29,387 nt of DNA from a bacterium (GTDB lineage Bacteria > Desulfobacterota > GWC2-55-46): contig SCQA01000035.1 in the NCBI GenBank assembly GCA_004298725.1, forward strand, positions 1-29,387, given 5' to 3'. The stretch's first letter is position 1; the number at the start of each line of letters is the position of its first letter. Positions 7,977 through 16,340 of this stretch are shown one piece after another. The position numbers and the translations under genes were made by a program. A model generated the notes under the pieces. The model was not told where the DNA came from. It saw only the letters and a program-made list of their open reading frames with translations, and ran no database searches.

Positions 7977-8819
7977 TCAAGGCTCTAAAAACGCCCCTGC
8001 AAGGGCCGCAAATTCTTGTATGTCAAGCGTCTCGCCCCTTCTTTTCGGGTCTATGCCAACGCGGTGAAGCGCCGCCAAAACCTTTTCGGTATTAAAACCA
8101 AGCGTTTTAAGCGCGTTACCAAGCGTCTTTCTCCTCTGGCTGAACGCCGCCTTGACGGTCTTGGAGAAAAACGCTTCGTCCGTTATGCGCGCCCTCGGCG
8201 AAGGCAAAACTTTAAAGCCTATGACGCACGAATCCACCTTGGGTCTCGGCGTAAAAAGGTTTCTGGATACGGTAAACTCGAGGCTTACGTCAAAATACGT
8301 CTGACAAAGCACTGACGGCACGCCGTACTCCTTAGTGCCTGGCCGGGCGGCAAGCCGGACGGCAACCTCCTTTTGAAGCATCAGCGTCATGGAGGTAAAC
8401 GCGTCCCTTTCGGCAATAAATTTAAATATCAACGGGCCGCTGATATTGTACGGCAGGTTTGATACGGCCTTGAACTTGCACCCGCGCCCTGTTGAGAGAG
8501 AAGTAAAAGAAACTGCCAGCGCATCGGCGTTTATAAGCTCGAATGAAGCCGAACCGGCAAACCTTTCTTGCAGAGCACCGGTGAGGTCTTTGTCAACTTC
8601 TATGGCGTAAACTTGCGCGCCCGCGTCAATAAGAGCCGAGGTTAAGGCGCCCTGCCCCGGGCCTATTTCAAGCACGCAGTCTTTTGCCATAACGCCTGAA
8701 ACCCTGACTATTTTATTTAAGAGGTTTTTGTCGGTCAGAAAATGCTGGCCAAAGCGTTTCTTCGCAAAGGCCGCCTCGCGGCCTTTGCCTCGCTCTTTGC
8801 CGTTTATATCTTCGGGCAT
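7977..8819 (-). CDS. rsmA: 16S rRNA (adenine(1518)-N(6)/adenine(1519)-N(6))-dimethyltransferase
   Basis: Also called KsgA, it dimethylates two adjacent adenines in the 3' terminal helix of 16S rRNA during small-subunit assembly. The FGQHFL motif near residue 23, the S-adenosylmethionine motif VLEIGPGQGALT and the catalytic NLPY motif (about 121-124) are present, with the C-terminal helical domain. A GTG at 8828 overlaps the tsaD stop, but the ATG at 8819 is preferred because GGTGA sits about 5 bases before it. The N-terminus before the conserved core is basic and slightly long (about 18 residues). Confidence 0.96.
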   Translation of the reverse strand: MPEDINGKERGKGREAAFAKKRFGQHFLTDKNLLNKIVRVSGVMAKDCVLEIGPGQGALTSALIDAGAQVYAIEVDKDLTGALQERFAGSASFELINADALAVSFTSLSTGRGCKFKAVSNLPYNISGPLIFKFIAERDAFTSMTLMLQKEVAVRLAARPGTKEYGVPSVLCQTYFDVSLEFTVSRNLFTPRPKVDSCVIGFKVLPSPRARITDEAFFSKTVKAAFSQRRKTLGNALKTLGFNTEKVLAALHRVGIDPKRRGETLDIQEFAALAGAFLEP

Positions 8820-8824
8820 CAATA

Positions 8825-9841
8825 TCACCGGGGCATATTAGGGTTTGCGTTTAAATCAAGGCCGGCAAAAACGCCTTTTTGCATCTTGTAAAAACCCATG
8901 CCAGCTACCATAGCGGCGTTGTCACTGCAAAAACGCGGAGGCGGAATACAGAGACTAACGCCGTAAGCCGAAGCCTCCTCAGTAAGTTTACGCCTCAGCC
9001 TTGAGTTGCACGCGACGCCGCCCGCGGCCACAAGGTGGCTTACGCCCGTCTTTTTAACGGCCCGCATGGCCTTGGTAACAAGCACGTCAACTATGGCCTC
9101 CTGAAAACTCGCTGAAAGGTCTTTAAGAACATCATCTGAAATAGCGCCGTTAAAACCGCGCACACGATTTAGTACCGCTGTTTTTATGCCGCTAAAGCTG
9201 AAGTCAAGGCTATCTTTGGCAAGGTACGGCCTTGTGAACTCGACATACGCGGGGTTGCCGTTTTTGGCAAGCGCGTCTATCATTGCCCCGCCCGGGTAGC
9301 CGAGGCCGAGAAGTTTGGCGGCCTTGTCAAAGGCTTCGCCGGCGGCGTCGTCAAGCGTTTCTCCTATAACCTCGTGCGCGGTATAGTCATTCACCAAGAA
9401 AAGCGTAGTGTGCCCGCCTGAAACGACAAGGCTTACGAAAGGGAACTTCGGCGGCTTCACCGCCAAGCCCGGCTCGGTTAAGAACGCGGCAACGCTATGC
9501 GCCTCTATGTGGTTTACCGCCGTAAGCGGTATGCCTTTGGCAAATGATATCGCCTTGGCAAACGACATGCCCACAAGAAGAGACCCCACAAGCCCCGGCC
9601 CCTCTGTCACGCTTATGCCGTCAACGCAGTCAAGCGTGACCGAAGCCTTTGCCAGCGCCTCCTCCACAACAGGGGCTATGGCCTCGATGTGTTGACGCGA
9701 CGCAAGCTCCGGCACTATGCCGCCGTATTTGGAATGTATGCCGTCTTGCGACAGCACTACGGAAGAGCGCACAAGCGCGCCGTCCTCGACCACGCCGGCC
9801 GCGGTGTCGTCGCATGAAGTTTCTATACCAAGTATAAGCAT
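8825..9841 (-). CDS. tsaD: tRNA N6-adenosine threonylcarbamoyltransferase
   Basis: It transfers the threonylcarbamoyl group onto A37 of ANN-decoding tRNAs, working with TsaB and TsaE, which are not in this window. The 338 residues show the ASKHA-fold start LGIETSCDD, the metal-binding HIEAH at 111-115, VSGGHTTL at 140-147, GGVACNSRLR, and DNAAMVAGMG near the end. It is the first gene of the long minus-strand run; the region above holds a repeat element rather than a recognisable promoter. It overlaps the alternative GTG start of rsmA. Confidence 0.97.
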   Translation of the reverse strand: MLILGIETSCDDTAAGVVEDGALVRSSVVLSQDGIHSKYGGIVPELASRQHIEAIAPVVEEALAKASVTLDCVDGISVTEGPGLVGSLLVGMSFAKAISFAKGIPLTAVNHIEAHSVAAFLTEPGLAVKPPKFPFVSLVVSGGHTTLFLVNDYTAHEVIGETLDDAAGEAFDKAAKLLGLGYPGGAMIDALAKNGNPAYVEFTRPYLAKDSLDFSFSGIKTAVLNRVRGFNGAISDDVLKDLSASFQEAIVDVLVTKAMRAVKKTGVSHLVAAGGVACNSRLRRKLTEEASAYGVSLCIPPPRFCSDNAAMVAGMGFYKMQKGVFAGLDLNANPNMPR

Positions 9842-9914
9842 ATCAGTAAAGCGTTCGCACTCCGTTAAAAAGCGAATGACGCTTAAATTAAAAAAACAAG
9901 AAGCTTAAGAAACC

Positions 9915-10039
9915 TCTGATTAATTCTTTTCCGCAGTCAAAAGGTATCGGCTATCAATTCTGAGATGTCTTTTCCTCACCTTAACCCCTCACCCCACCCT
10001 CTCCCGCAAGGGGAGAGGAGAAAAAAGAAATTAATCAGA
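9915..10039. repeat. MITE-like element with terminal inverted repeats and inner GC hairpin
   Basis: Perfect 11-base inverted ends, TCTGATTAATT at 9915-9925 and its complement at 10029-10039, bound a 125-base segment. Inside is a hairpin with arms CCTCTCCC (9998-10005) and GGGAGAGG (10011-10018), set in the C-rich ACCCCTCACCCCACCCTCTCCC context that recurs as an intergenic repeat in many bacteria. No coding potential. It lies 6 bases beyond the stop of the sigma-54 activator gene and may serve as its 3' hairpin. No clear target-site duplication is visible. Confidence 0.5.
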
Positions 10040-10045
10040 CCCTCC

Positions 10046-11428
10046 CTAATTATCCGAAATATCCAGCGCCTTGCATTTTTCCCATAACGTTTTTCTTGAC
10101 ACGCCAAGAAGCTTGGCGGCAAGTCCTTTATTTCCTTTTGTCTCTTCAAGGGCTTTAAGTATGTAATGCTTCTCAAATTCCTTTATGGCCTTTGACAGAT
10201 GCCCGTAGCCGTCTCCGTCCTTGCCGGTATTTTTCAACGCGACGGCGCCAAACGAGTTTACTTCATCAGGCAGATCCCACGCGTTAATCTCATCGCCCCT
10301 TGCCATGACCACGGCGCGCTCCACCATATTTTCAAGCTCCCTTACGTTGCCCGGGTAGCGGTACTTTAAAAGTATGTCGCGGGCATCTACTGAAAAACCG
10401 CTTATTGGTTTTTTGTAGTGCCCGGTAAAATACTTCAAAAAGTGATTTAACAGCAATAATACGTCTTCCGGCCTCTCCCTTAATGGCGGTATTATTATCG
10501 GCACCACGTTAAGGCGGTAATAGAGGTCCTCCCTGAAGTTGCCTCTTTGCGCTTCGGCCTTTAAATCCCTTCCGGTGGCACAGATTATTCTTACGTCAGA
10601 GGTTATAGTCCCGGTGCCTCCGAGCCTGTCAAACTCTTTTTCCTGCAACACGCGAAGAAGCTTTACCTGCACCGCGGTGGACATTTCGCCTACTTCGTCC
10701 AGAAATATGGTTCCGCCGTCGGCAAGCTCGAACTTGCCTTTCTTCTGCTTTACGGCGCCTGTAAAAGCGCCCCTTTCATACCCGAAAAGCTCGGCCTCAA
10801 GAAGCGTTTCAGGCACTGCGGCGCAACTCATCTTTACAAACGGGCCGGCTTTTCTAAGGCTGTTATAATGAATGGCGTTGGCGATAAGCTCTTTACCCGT
10901 GCCGGACTCTCCCATGATAAGCACGGTGGAGTCCGTCTTAGCCACAAACCTTACGTTTTCAAGCACGTCCCTTAATTTGTCGCTTTTGCTTATTATTCCT
11001 TCAAAATTGTATTTACCGTCCATCTGCTCTTTTAGCAGTTGGTTCTCGTCTTCAAGGTTTTTTATCCTTGCCGCGCGCCTTACCATTAGTAGCAACTCGT
11101 CCATTGCAAACGGTTTGGTAATATAGTCGTACGCGCCTATGCGCATGGCGCTTACCGCCGTATCAACGGAACCAAACGCGGTGATAAGTATAACCATAGT
11201 GTCCGGCGAATAACGCTTGCAGTTTTTAAGCACCTCAAGGCCGTCCGTGTCCGGAAGGCGCAGGTCGGTTATAATCACGTCAAAGCTGTTGTCGCGCGCC
11301 TCGTCCATGCCGTCTTTGCCAAGCCCTGTTTCCAATACAGAGTGGCCGTCCTGCTTCAACGCGTCGCTTATTGACATGCGCATAAGCGGCTCGTCGTCAA
11401 TTATCAGTATGTTAAGACTACCAGGCAC
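10046..11428 (-). CDS. sigma-54-dependent response regulator (NtrC family)
   Basis: A DNA-binding activator that drives open-complex formation by sigma-54 RNA polymerase. Order of domains in 460 residues: receiver (5-120) with phospho-acceptor Asp55 and Lys105; AAA+ domain with Walker A GESGTGKE (173-180), the sigma-54 contact loop GAFTGA (220-225) and Walker B IFLDEVGEM; and a C-terminal Fis-type helix-turn-helix (about 434-458, ending LGVSRKTLWEKCKAL). The intact GAFTGA means it should work with sigma-54. The GTG start lies 2 bases after the kinase stop with a GGAGGGG ribosome-binding site, so it is cotranscribed with its partner kinase. Its targets are unknown; the sigma-54 promoter at 25652 is one candidate. 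Confidence 0.95.
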   Translation of the reverse strand: MPGSLNILIIDDEPLMRMSISDALKQDGHSVLETGLGKDGMDEARDNSFDVIITDLRLPDTDGLEVLKNCKRYSPDTMVILITAFGSVDTAVSAMRIGAYDYITKPFAMDELLLMVRRAARIKNLEDENQLLKEQMDGKYNFEGIISKSDKLRDVLENVRFVAKTDSTVLIMGESGTGKELIANAIHYNSLRKAGPFVKMSCAAVPETLLEAELFGYERGAFTGAVKQKKGKFELADGGTIFLDEVGEMSTAVQVKLLRVLQEKEFDRLGGTGTITSDVRIICATGRDLKAEAQRGNFREDLYYRLNVVPIIIPPLRERPEDVLLLLNHFLKYFTGHYKKPISGFSVDARDILLKYRYPGNVRELENMVERAVVMARGDEINAWDLPDEVNSFGAVALKNTGKDGDGYGHLSKAIKEFEKHYILKALEETKGNKGLAAKLLGVSRKTLWEKCKALDISDN

Positions 11429-11430
11429 CC

Positions 11431-13704
11431 TTACCCCTCCCGCAAAGCAACCGGCAGATACACTTTAAAGACAGTGCCCTTGCCCGCATGGCTTTCAACT
11501 TCTATTCTACCTTTGTGCCCCTCGATTATACCACGGCTGACTGAAAGACCCAAGCCGGTTCCTTTACCCACGCCCTTGGTGGTAAAGAACGGATCGAATA
11601 TCTTCGGAAGCTTTTCAGGAGATATGCCGCTTCCGTTGTCCGCCACCGTTATGCAAAACCACCTGCCGTCAAGCCTTGTGGCTACGGTTATGACGCCGTC
11701 TTTGCCCACGGCCTGCATGGCGTTAAGTATAAGGTTTACCAGCACCTGTTCTGTCTGGTGCCTGTCGACAAGTATTGACGGAAGGTCCGGGCCGAGGTCT
11801 TTGTCAAAACGTATATCCTTGCCTTTTATGGAATGCAGGAATAGCGGTATGATGCCTTCTATCATGCCGTTTATGTCAATAAGCGAAAACTCCGGCGCGT
11901 GTTGCTGTGAAAAATCAAGAAGCTGGCGGACGATGTTTTGCACCCTTTTTATGCCGTCTTCCATGAAGTCAAGGTACTCTTTTTTCCTTTCATCCGTTAG
12001 CTTCGTGTTTTCAAAGTTGTACAGGCAATTTAATATGCCGCCAAGCGGGTTATTCACCTCGTGCGCTATGCCCGCGGCAAGCTGGCCTATGGCAGAGAGC
12101 TTTTCACTTGTTATAATGCTTGCCTCCATGCCTTTTTGCTTTGTTATGTCCTCGGCCATCCAAACGACGTAATCAACGCTTCCGCCCCTTTCGGAAAATA
12201 TCGGGAAAACGCTTATGCGGACGTATATTTCCCTTACTTCGGTATCCGTAACGTATATTTTCTGTTCGTAGCTTCTCTGTATCCCTGTCTCGAATACGCT
12301 GTTTAACAGGTTATCAACGCCCTCTTTCAGCTCGTAGTGATACAGGTGGGCTATGAAGTTCACCTTATAGCAGTCCTCGTCCGGCCTGCGGTTGCAGATA
12401 GAGCAAACCCTGTTCGCGTGCCTGTTCCACTCCACTATGCCGAGGTTAGGCTCGATAACGTAGAGGCAATAAGGCAGGCTGTTTATGATGGATTCAATAA
12501 GGTTCTTCTGCGTGCTGAGCCTGCTTTCGTTATCCCTGATGTTGTCTATCATAACGTCGAACGTGCGCGCGAGGCCGGCTATTTCATCGCTACCGCCTAT
12601 CGCCACATTCGTCTTTATGCTTTTAAGATTTCCGGCTGATACCATCTGCGCCTTTTTAGTAAGCACGCTGATGGGCTTTGTTATAAAAAAAGTAATAAAC
12701 GACGCAACGCCGGTGGCGAGCATTACGGATATGAGCGCAATGAAAAAGACCGCCTTGGAATTTTCGTACTGAAGCTCAACGAACCTATCGTTAAGTACGC
12801 CAACAAAGAGAGAACCTATAATGTTGCCGCGGTAGTCAACTATGGGGTCAAAAGCCATAAGATAGTGCTTTCTGGCTATCTTGGTGTAGCCGCGGTAACT
12901 GCGGTTCTTTTCGATTGACGAAAGCACGTCCTCAGGCACCTGAGAGCCGACCGTCCTTTCGCCGTTTTCACCTTTGACGTTGGTTGATACGTGAATATTT
13001 CTCATGGCTATAGTCAACAAAGACCCTGGTATGGCCTCGGCAAAGCTGTCCGGCACGAACGGGTCGTTGTTTATCAGATCGCCGATGATTATGGCGCCGA
13101 TTAACAAACCGGCTTCGTCAGTTACCGGAATTATCGCCGTCAGCGCAAGGCCGTCTCTGCTCTCGCCGGTTATCACTCGCGCAGGCTTATCGTCTTTTTC
13201 CACCTCGGCGACTATATCAATCCTTGCCTTTTTATCAAGATTATCCGAGGCAAGCATATCCGCGGGAAGTATTTCAGTTGATATAAACGACTTTTTTTCA
13301 CTTAGCGCCTTTTCCACGAGGCCGTTCATCGAAAACCGCTGACCTGAGCGTTCGGTATTATACGAGGCTATAACGCGCGCGTTGGTGTCAACTATCGCCC
13401 AGATGTCAACATGCGGACGGTACTGCCTCCATGCCTTGAGTTGCGCTCTCAGGTATTTTTTGTCTTTATCCTTTATCGCTTTTTTTATATAAAACTCGGT
13501 GGACGCCTGAAGCATACCGTACTGCATTTGATAAACTCTTGAATTATAAAGCATCCACGCGGCCTTCAAGTTATTGCTTACGGTCTCCTGCGCGTCGTCC
13601 TTCATGCTCTTGTTGATAAACGTCATAGTCAAATAGGCAAGGAGGCTCGTTGGCAATACGGCAACCACAAGAAAAGTAAGTATAAGTTTTCTGCCGAGGT
13701 TCAT
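11431..13704 (-). CDS. membrane sensor histidine kinase (Cache-HAMP-PAS-HisKA-HATPase)
   Basis: The partner kinase of the adjacent sigma-54 activator, 757 residues. A membrane helix at about 8-30, an extracytoplasmic Cache-type sensor (about 32-315), a second helix (about 317-341) and HAMP (about 342-395) are followed by a PAS domain (about 400-520). HisKA follows with His548 in GIAHEVNNP, then an ATPase domain with an N-box near 661, DNGSG (689-693) and GKGTGLGL (713-720). The PAS domain contains Cys434, Cys437 and Cys445 plus Cys413, a cluster that could bind metal or respond to redox. The start is ATG with a GAAAGG site and a good sigma-70 promoter about 95 bases above. Hemerythrin lies upstream on the same strand. 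Confidence 0.94.
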   Translation of the reverse strand: MNLGRKLILTFLVVAVLPTSLLAYLTMTFINKSMKDDAQETVSNNLKAAWMLYNSRVYQMQYGMLQASTEFYIKKAIKDKDKKYLRAQLKAWRQYRPHVDIWAIVDTNARVIASYNTERSGQRFSMNGLVEKALSEKKSFISTEILPADMLASDNLDKKARIDIVAEVEKDDKPARVITGESRDGLALTAIIPVTDEAGLLIGAIIIGDLINNDPFVPDSFAEAIPGSLLTIAMRNIHVSTNVKGENGERTVGSQVPEDVLSSIEKNRSYRGYTKIARKHYLMAFDPIVDYRGNIIGSLFVGVLNDRFVELQYENSKAVFFIALISVMLATGVASFITFFITKPISVLTKKAQMVSAGNLKSIKTNVAIGGSDEIAGLARTFDVMIDNIRDNESRLSTQKNLIESIINSLPYCLYVIEPNLGIVEWNRHANRVCSICNRRPDEDCYKVNFIAHLYHYELKEGVDNLLNSVFETGIQRSYEQKIYVTDTEVREIYVRISVFPIFSERGGSVDYVVWMAEDITKQKGMEASIITSEKLSAIGQLAAGIAHEVNNPLGGILNCLYNFENTKLTDERKKEYLDFMEDGIKRVQNIVRQLLDFSQQHAPEFSLIDINGMIEGIIPLFLHSIKGKDIRFDKDLGPDLPSILVDRHQTEQVLVNLILNAMQAVGKDGVITVATRLDGRWFCITVADNGSGISPEKLPKIFDPFFTTKGVGKGTGLGLSVSRGIIEGHKGRIEVESHAGKGTVFKVYLPVALREG

Positions 13705-14150
13705 AGTAAGGGCCTTTCGGGCGTTCCAAAACAGGCGGCACAGCGGAATTTAATGAGGTCAAACCTGAAAAACTCTTAAAAATTAAGCTATTATAATAAA
13801 ATATTACAAACCGGAGATATTGTCAAGGCTATGGGTAATTAGCGGCAAGCTATTAGCTCTACGCGCTGGCAACACTTTCTTATAGAAAACAGAACGCGCC
13901 AAGGGAGAATAGAATAAGATGCATTGAAAATTCGGAAGGTTCGCCTGAACCGCATTTATTCAAAACAGGCTCAGGCCGTGAAACAAACAGCGGCATTTTT
14001 TACGGCCAAACTACTACTTTGACCTTAGGCTGACTCTAAAAATTAGAGATTTTTTCCGCAATCAAGGAAGGCCGGGAATAAAAAGCAGAGCATATATGCC
14101 AATATGTGAGCATTTTTATTCACGCACTGACACAGAGTCCGGGGAAAAGA
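13705..14150. other. 446-base intergenic region without a convincing gene
   Basis: It lies between hemerythrin and the histidine kinase. It holds the kinase promoter (13798-13826) and several inverted repeats: GCCTGA/TCAGGC (13943-13976), GGCCGT/ACGGCC (13974-14007), CTCTAA/TTAGAG followed by six Ts (14034-14055), and the palindrome GCATATATGC (14090-14099). The plus-strand hairpin with T-run looks like a terminator but no plus-strand gene precedes it. TTTTCCGCAATCAA at 14052-14065 matches 13 of 14 bases of 9927-9940, inside the MITE-like element, which hints at old mobile-element debris. Only very short reading frames exist. Confidence 0.6.
13798..13826 (-). promoter_or_regulatory. sigma-70 type promoter of the histidine kinase-sigma-54 activator operon
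   Basis: On the minus strand a perfect -35 TTGACA (13821-13826) is followed by a 17-base spacer and TATTTT (13798-13803). The predicted start is near 13791, giving a leader of about 87 bases to the kinase ATG. The surroundings are strongly AT-rich. Confidence 0.6.
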
Positions 14151-14561
14151 TCAATTTTTAGAGGTAGCCTTTAAAATGAAACCGGCCATGGCCTTGTCCG
14201 CGGAGCCGATATGGTTTATAAGCCAATCAACAACCCGCGCCTCCACCTTCATTACAAACGCCCCGGTTACGCCGCCCGCGCACTCTTTTTTAAGCGCCGC
14301 GACGTCTTCTATAAAACGCGTATGCTCGGCAAGGTGCGAAAGCATATCAGGGTACGAGGCGCTGTTCATGGCGCGTTCCTCGGCCTCAAAATGCACTACA
14401 AAATAGTCATCAAGAAATTTAAAGAGCCTCTTGACCTCTTCCTTGCCCAGCCCCGCGCTCATAGCGTCAAGAAGGTTGTTTATCTTTCTGAAAAGCTCTT
14501 TATGTTGCGTATCCTGCCACAAGATTCCGGTTGAAAGGGTTTTAGACCATTCTATCGCCAC
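14151..14561 (-). CDS. bacteriohemerythrin
   Basis: An oxygen-binding non-haem di-iron protein of 136 residues. All seven iron ligands are visible: His20 (DTQHKELF), His57 and Glu61 (HFEAEE), His76 and His80 (SHLAEH), His117 and Asp122 (NHIGSAD). It is a single-domain soluble form, so it may store or carry oxygen or act as a stand-alone sensor partner. The start is GTG with AAGGAG 8 bases upstream. It is divergent from the aminopeptidase gene and lies 446 bases above the kinase with the cysteine-bearing PAS domain, so a shared role in oxygen or redox sensing is possible but unproven. Confidence 0.93.
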   Translation of the reverse strand: MAIEWSKTLSTGILWQDTQHKELFRKINNLLDAMSAGLGKEEVKRLFKFLDDYFVVHFEAEERAMNSASYPDMLSHLAEHTRFIEDVAALKKECAGGVTGAFVMKVEARVVDWLINHIGSADKAMAGFILKATSKN

Positions 14562-14631
14562 GATTAACGCTCCTTAAAACAGACTGAGAATAAGTTTAGC
14601 ACAAAAAACAACGGGTTTAAAACCGGCGGGA

Positions 14632-14659
14632 TTGACAATAAAGACGCAGATGGTATATT
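14632..14659 (+). promoter_or_regulatory. sigma-70 type promoter of the M29 aminopeptidase
   Basis: A perfect -35 TTGACA (14632-14637), 16-base spacer and TATATT (14654-14659). The predicted start is near 14667, about 30 bases before the ATG, and a GGAG site lies at 14684-14687. Confidence 0.65.
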
Positions 14660-14696
14660 TACATTCATCTCACGGCTAAGGACGGAGTTAAATGCA

Positions 14697-15815
14697 ATGG
14701 ACAAAGCAATAAGCGGCATATTCTTGGTAAACCTCGGCGTTAAAAAGAATGAGCGGGTTCTCGTTTTTACGGATTTGATAAGAGACAACGAAAACCTCCC
14801 TGCTGAAGAAAAGCAGAGGCGCTCCGCCCTGCCTGAAATAGCAAAGGCGGTAGCAACCATAGGCGGAAACTACTGCATAACCGATTTTATCGAGTACCCT
14901 GCCGGCAACGGGCACGGCACCGAACCGCCACAGGGTTTATGGAAGGCCGCTTTCGGCAAAAAAACGTTTTCAGAATTAAAAAAATCAGGGTTGCTTGATA
15001 AGCTTATTACAAAAACAGCATGGCCTGAAGATATAAAAGCCGCTGAAAAGCTGATATCCGACTGCTTTGAGAATACTTATGACGCCGTAATAGCCCTTTC
15101 AAATTTTTCAACGTCACACACAAGGTTCCGCGACATGCTGACAAGGGTTCGAGGGGCGCGCTACGCCTCAATGCCGTTATTCGACACGGCCATGTTCAGC
15201 GGCGCCATGACAGCCGACTGGAGCAAGGTAAAAGAAAGGACTGAAAATCTTTTGAAGATGTTCGAAGGCGCAAACGAGGTTTACATTACTTCTCATAACG
15301 GCACGTCAATAAGCTTTTCAGTGAAAGGCAGACAGCTTATGCCGGACACCGGCATACTCACCGGGCGCGGCAAGTTCGGAAACCTCCCTGCCGGAGAAGC
15401 GTTTTTAGCGCCTATTGAAGGCACTGCCGAAGGAACGCTTATACTCGAATGGTCGCCCACGGGAAAATTAGACGGGCCGATTGAACTTAAAGTAAAAGAC
15501 GGTCTTGTCAAGGAGGTCATAGGCATAGGAGCGCTCGCCGACGAATTAAGAGAAAAGATAAGAGCAAATGAACTCTTCGGCAACATCGCGGAGCTTGGCG
15601 TAGGCACCAACGACAAGGCAAAACGGCCGGACAACATACTTGAAACCGAAAAGATACTCGGCACAGTTCACATAGCGCTCGGGGATAACTCGTCATTTGG
15701 CGGCAAAATCAGCGTGCCTTTTCATGAGGACTATATATTCTTCAAGCCTAACCTTGAAGTCATAAAAAACAACGGCAAAGTGGAACTATTAATTGACGGC
15801 GAGCCTCAATTTTAA
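14697..15815 (+). CDS. M29 family aminopeptidase
   Basis: A cytosolic metallo-aminopeptidase (AmpS/AmpT type) that removes N-terminal residues from peptides. In 372 residues the expected metal-site and catalytic positions appear in order: Glu234 (GEAF), Glu299 (AELG), the segment ETEKILGTVHIALGD with His325, and HED at 343-345. No signal peptide is present. GGAG lies 9 bases before the ATG. A second ATG five bases earlier (14692) is out of frame and reads only six codons. The gene stands alone, divergent from hemerythrin and convergent with yjbQ. Substrate preference cannot be told. Confidence 0.9.
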   Translation: MDKAISGIFLVNLGVKKNERVLVFTDLIRDNENLPAEEKQRRSALPEIAKAVATIGGNYCITDFIEYPAGNGHGTEPPQGLWKAAFGKKTFSELKKSGLLDKLITKTAWPEDIKAAEKLISDCFENTYDAVIALSNFSTSHTRFRDMLTRVRGARYASMPLFDTAMFSGAMTADWSKVKERTENLLKMFEGANEVYITSHNGTSISFSVKGRQLMPDTGILTGRGKFGNLPAGEAFLAPIEGTAEGTLILEWSPTGKLDGPIELKVKDGLVKEVIGIGALADELREKIRANELFGNIAELGVGTNDKAKRPDNILETEKILGTVHIALGDNSSFGGKISVPFHEDYIFFKPNLEVIKNNGKVELLIDGEPQF

Positions 15816-15832
15816 AAGAATATGTAATAGAG

Positions 15833-15880
15833 GCTACGGTCTTCATCGTAGCACATAAGAATGCGCGGCAACGCGCCGCG
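15833..15880. terminator. possible bidirectional hairpins between convergent genes
   Basis: Two hairpins lie between the aminopeptidase and YjbQ stops: GCTACG/CGTAGC with an 8-base loop (15833-15852) and CGCGGC/GCCGCG with a 5-base loop (15864-15880). Neither is followed by a T-run, so intrinsic termination is uncertain. Confidence 0.3.
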
Positions 15881-15887
15881 TAACGGC

Positions 15888-16307
15888 CTACTCCCCTATC
15901 ACTTTAACCAGCACTCTCTTTTTTCTTCTGCCGTCGAATTCTCCGTAAAAAATCTGTTCCCATGCGCCAAAGTCAAGCTTGCCGCCGGTTATGGCCACAA
16001 CGGCCTCGCGGCCCATTATCTGCCTTTTAAGATGCGCGGCCGCGTTATCCTCGCCGGTATCATTATGCCTGTACCGCGATACCGGAGAATGCGGGGCAAG
16101 CCTTTCAAGCCAGAGTTCAAAGTCGCCATGAAGGCCTGCCTCGTCATCGTTGATAAAAACAGACGAAGTTATGTGCATGGAATTTACCAGCACAAGGCCC
16201 TCCTTAACCCCGCTTTCAATCACGCACGATAAAACATCCGGCGTGATATTAATTAGAGCGAACCTTTTGGGAATGTTATAATAAAGCTCCCTGCGAAAGC
16301 TCTTCAC
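15888..16307 (-). CDS. YjbQ family protein (UPF0047)
   Basis: A 139-residue protein of the YjbQ/UPF0047 family, often named secondary thiamine-phosphate synthase from weak activity in E. coli; the true role is unsettled. Family hallmarks are MHITSSVFINDDE (44-56), a histidine/aspartate-rich HNDTGEDNAAAH (81-92) and LDFGAWEQIFYGEFDG near the end. The start is GTG with GGAGG 4 bases before it. It lies 33 bases after the outer-membrane protein gene on the same strand and is probably cotranscribed with it. Confidence 0.9.
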   Translation of the reverse strand: MKSFRRELYYNIPKRFALINITPDVLSCVIESGVKEGLVLVNSMHITSSVFINDDEAGLHGDFELWLERLAPHSPVSRYRHNDTGEDNAAAHLKRQIMGREAVVAITGGKLDFGAWEQIFYGEFDGRRKKRVLVKVIGE

Positions 16308-16340
16308 AATGCCTCCGTAAGCATAAAAAAGACAAGTCCG

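Noticed and set aside
11474..12172. A long open frame on the plus strand opposite the kinase ATPase region
   Set aside because: It lies wholly inside a well-supported kinase gene on the other strand, has no recognisable domain and no ribosome-binding site; it is a codon-use shadow.
14083..14103. A second sigma-54-like site, TTGGCATATATGCTCTGC on the minus strand, between hemerythrin and the kinase
   Set aside because: The GG and GC elements are two bases too far apart for sigma-54, and the kinase already has a good sigma-70 promoter nearer its start.
14692..14712. A six-codon overlapping frame at the aminopeptidase start, with its own ATG
   Set aside because: It is too short to support and the ribosome-binding site is better placed for the ATG at 14697.
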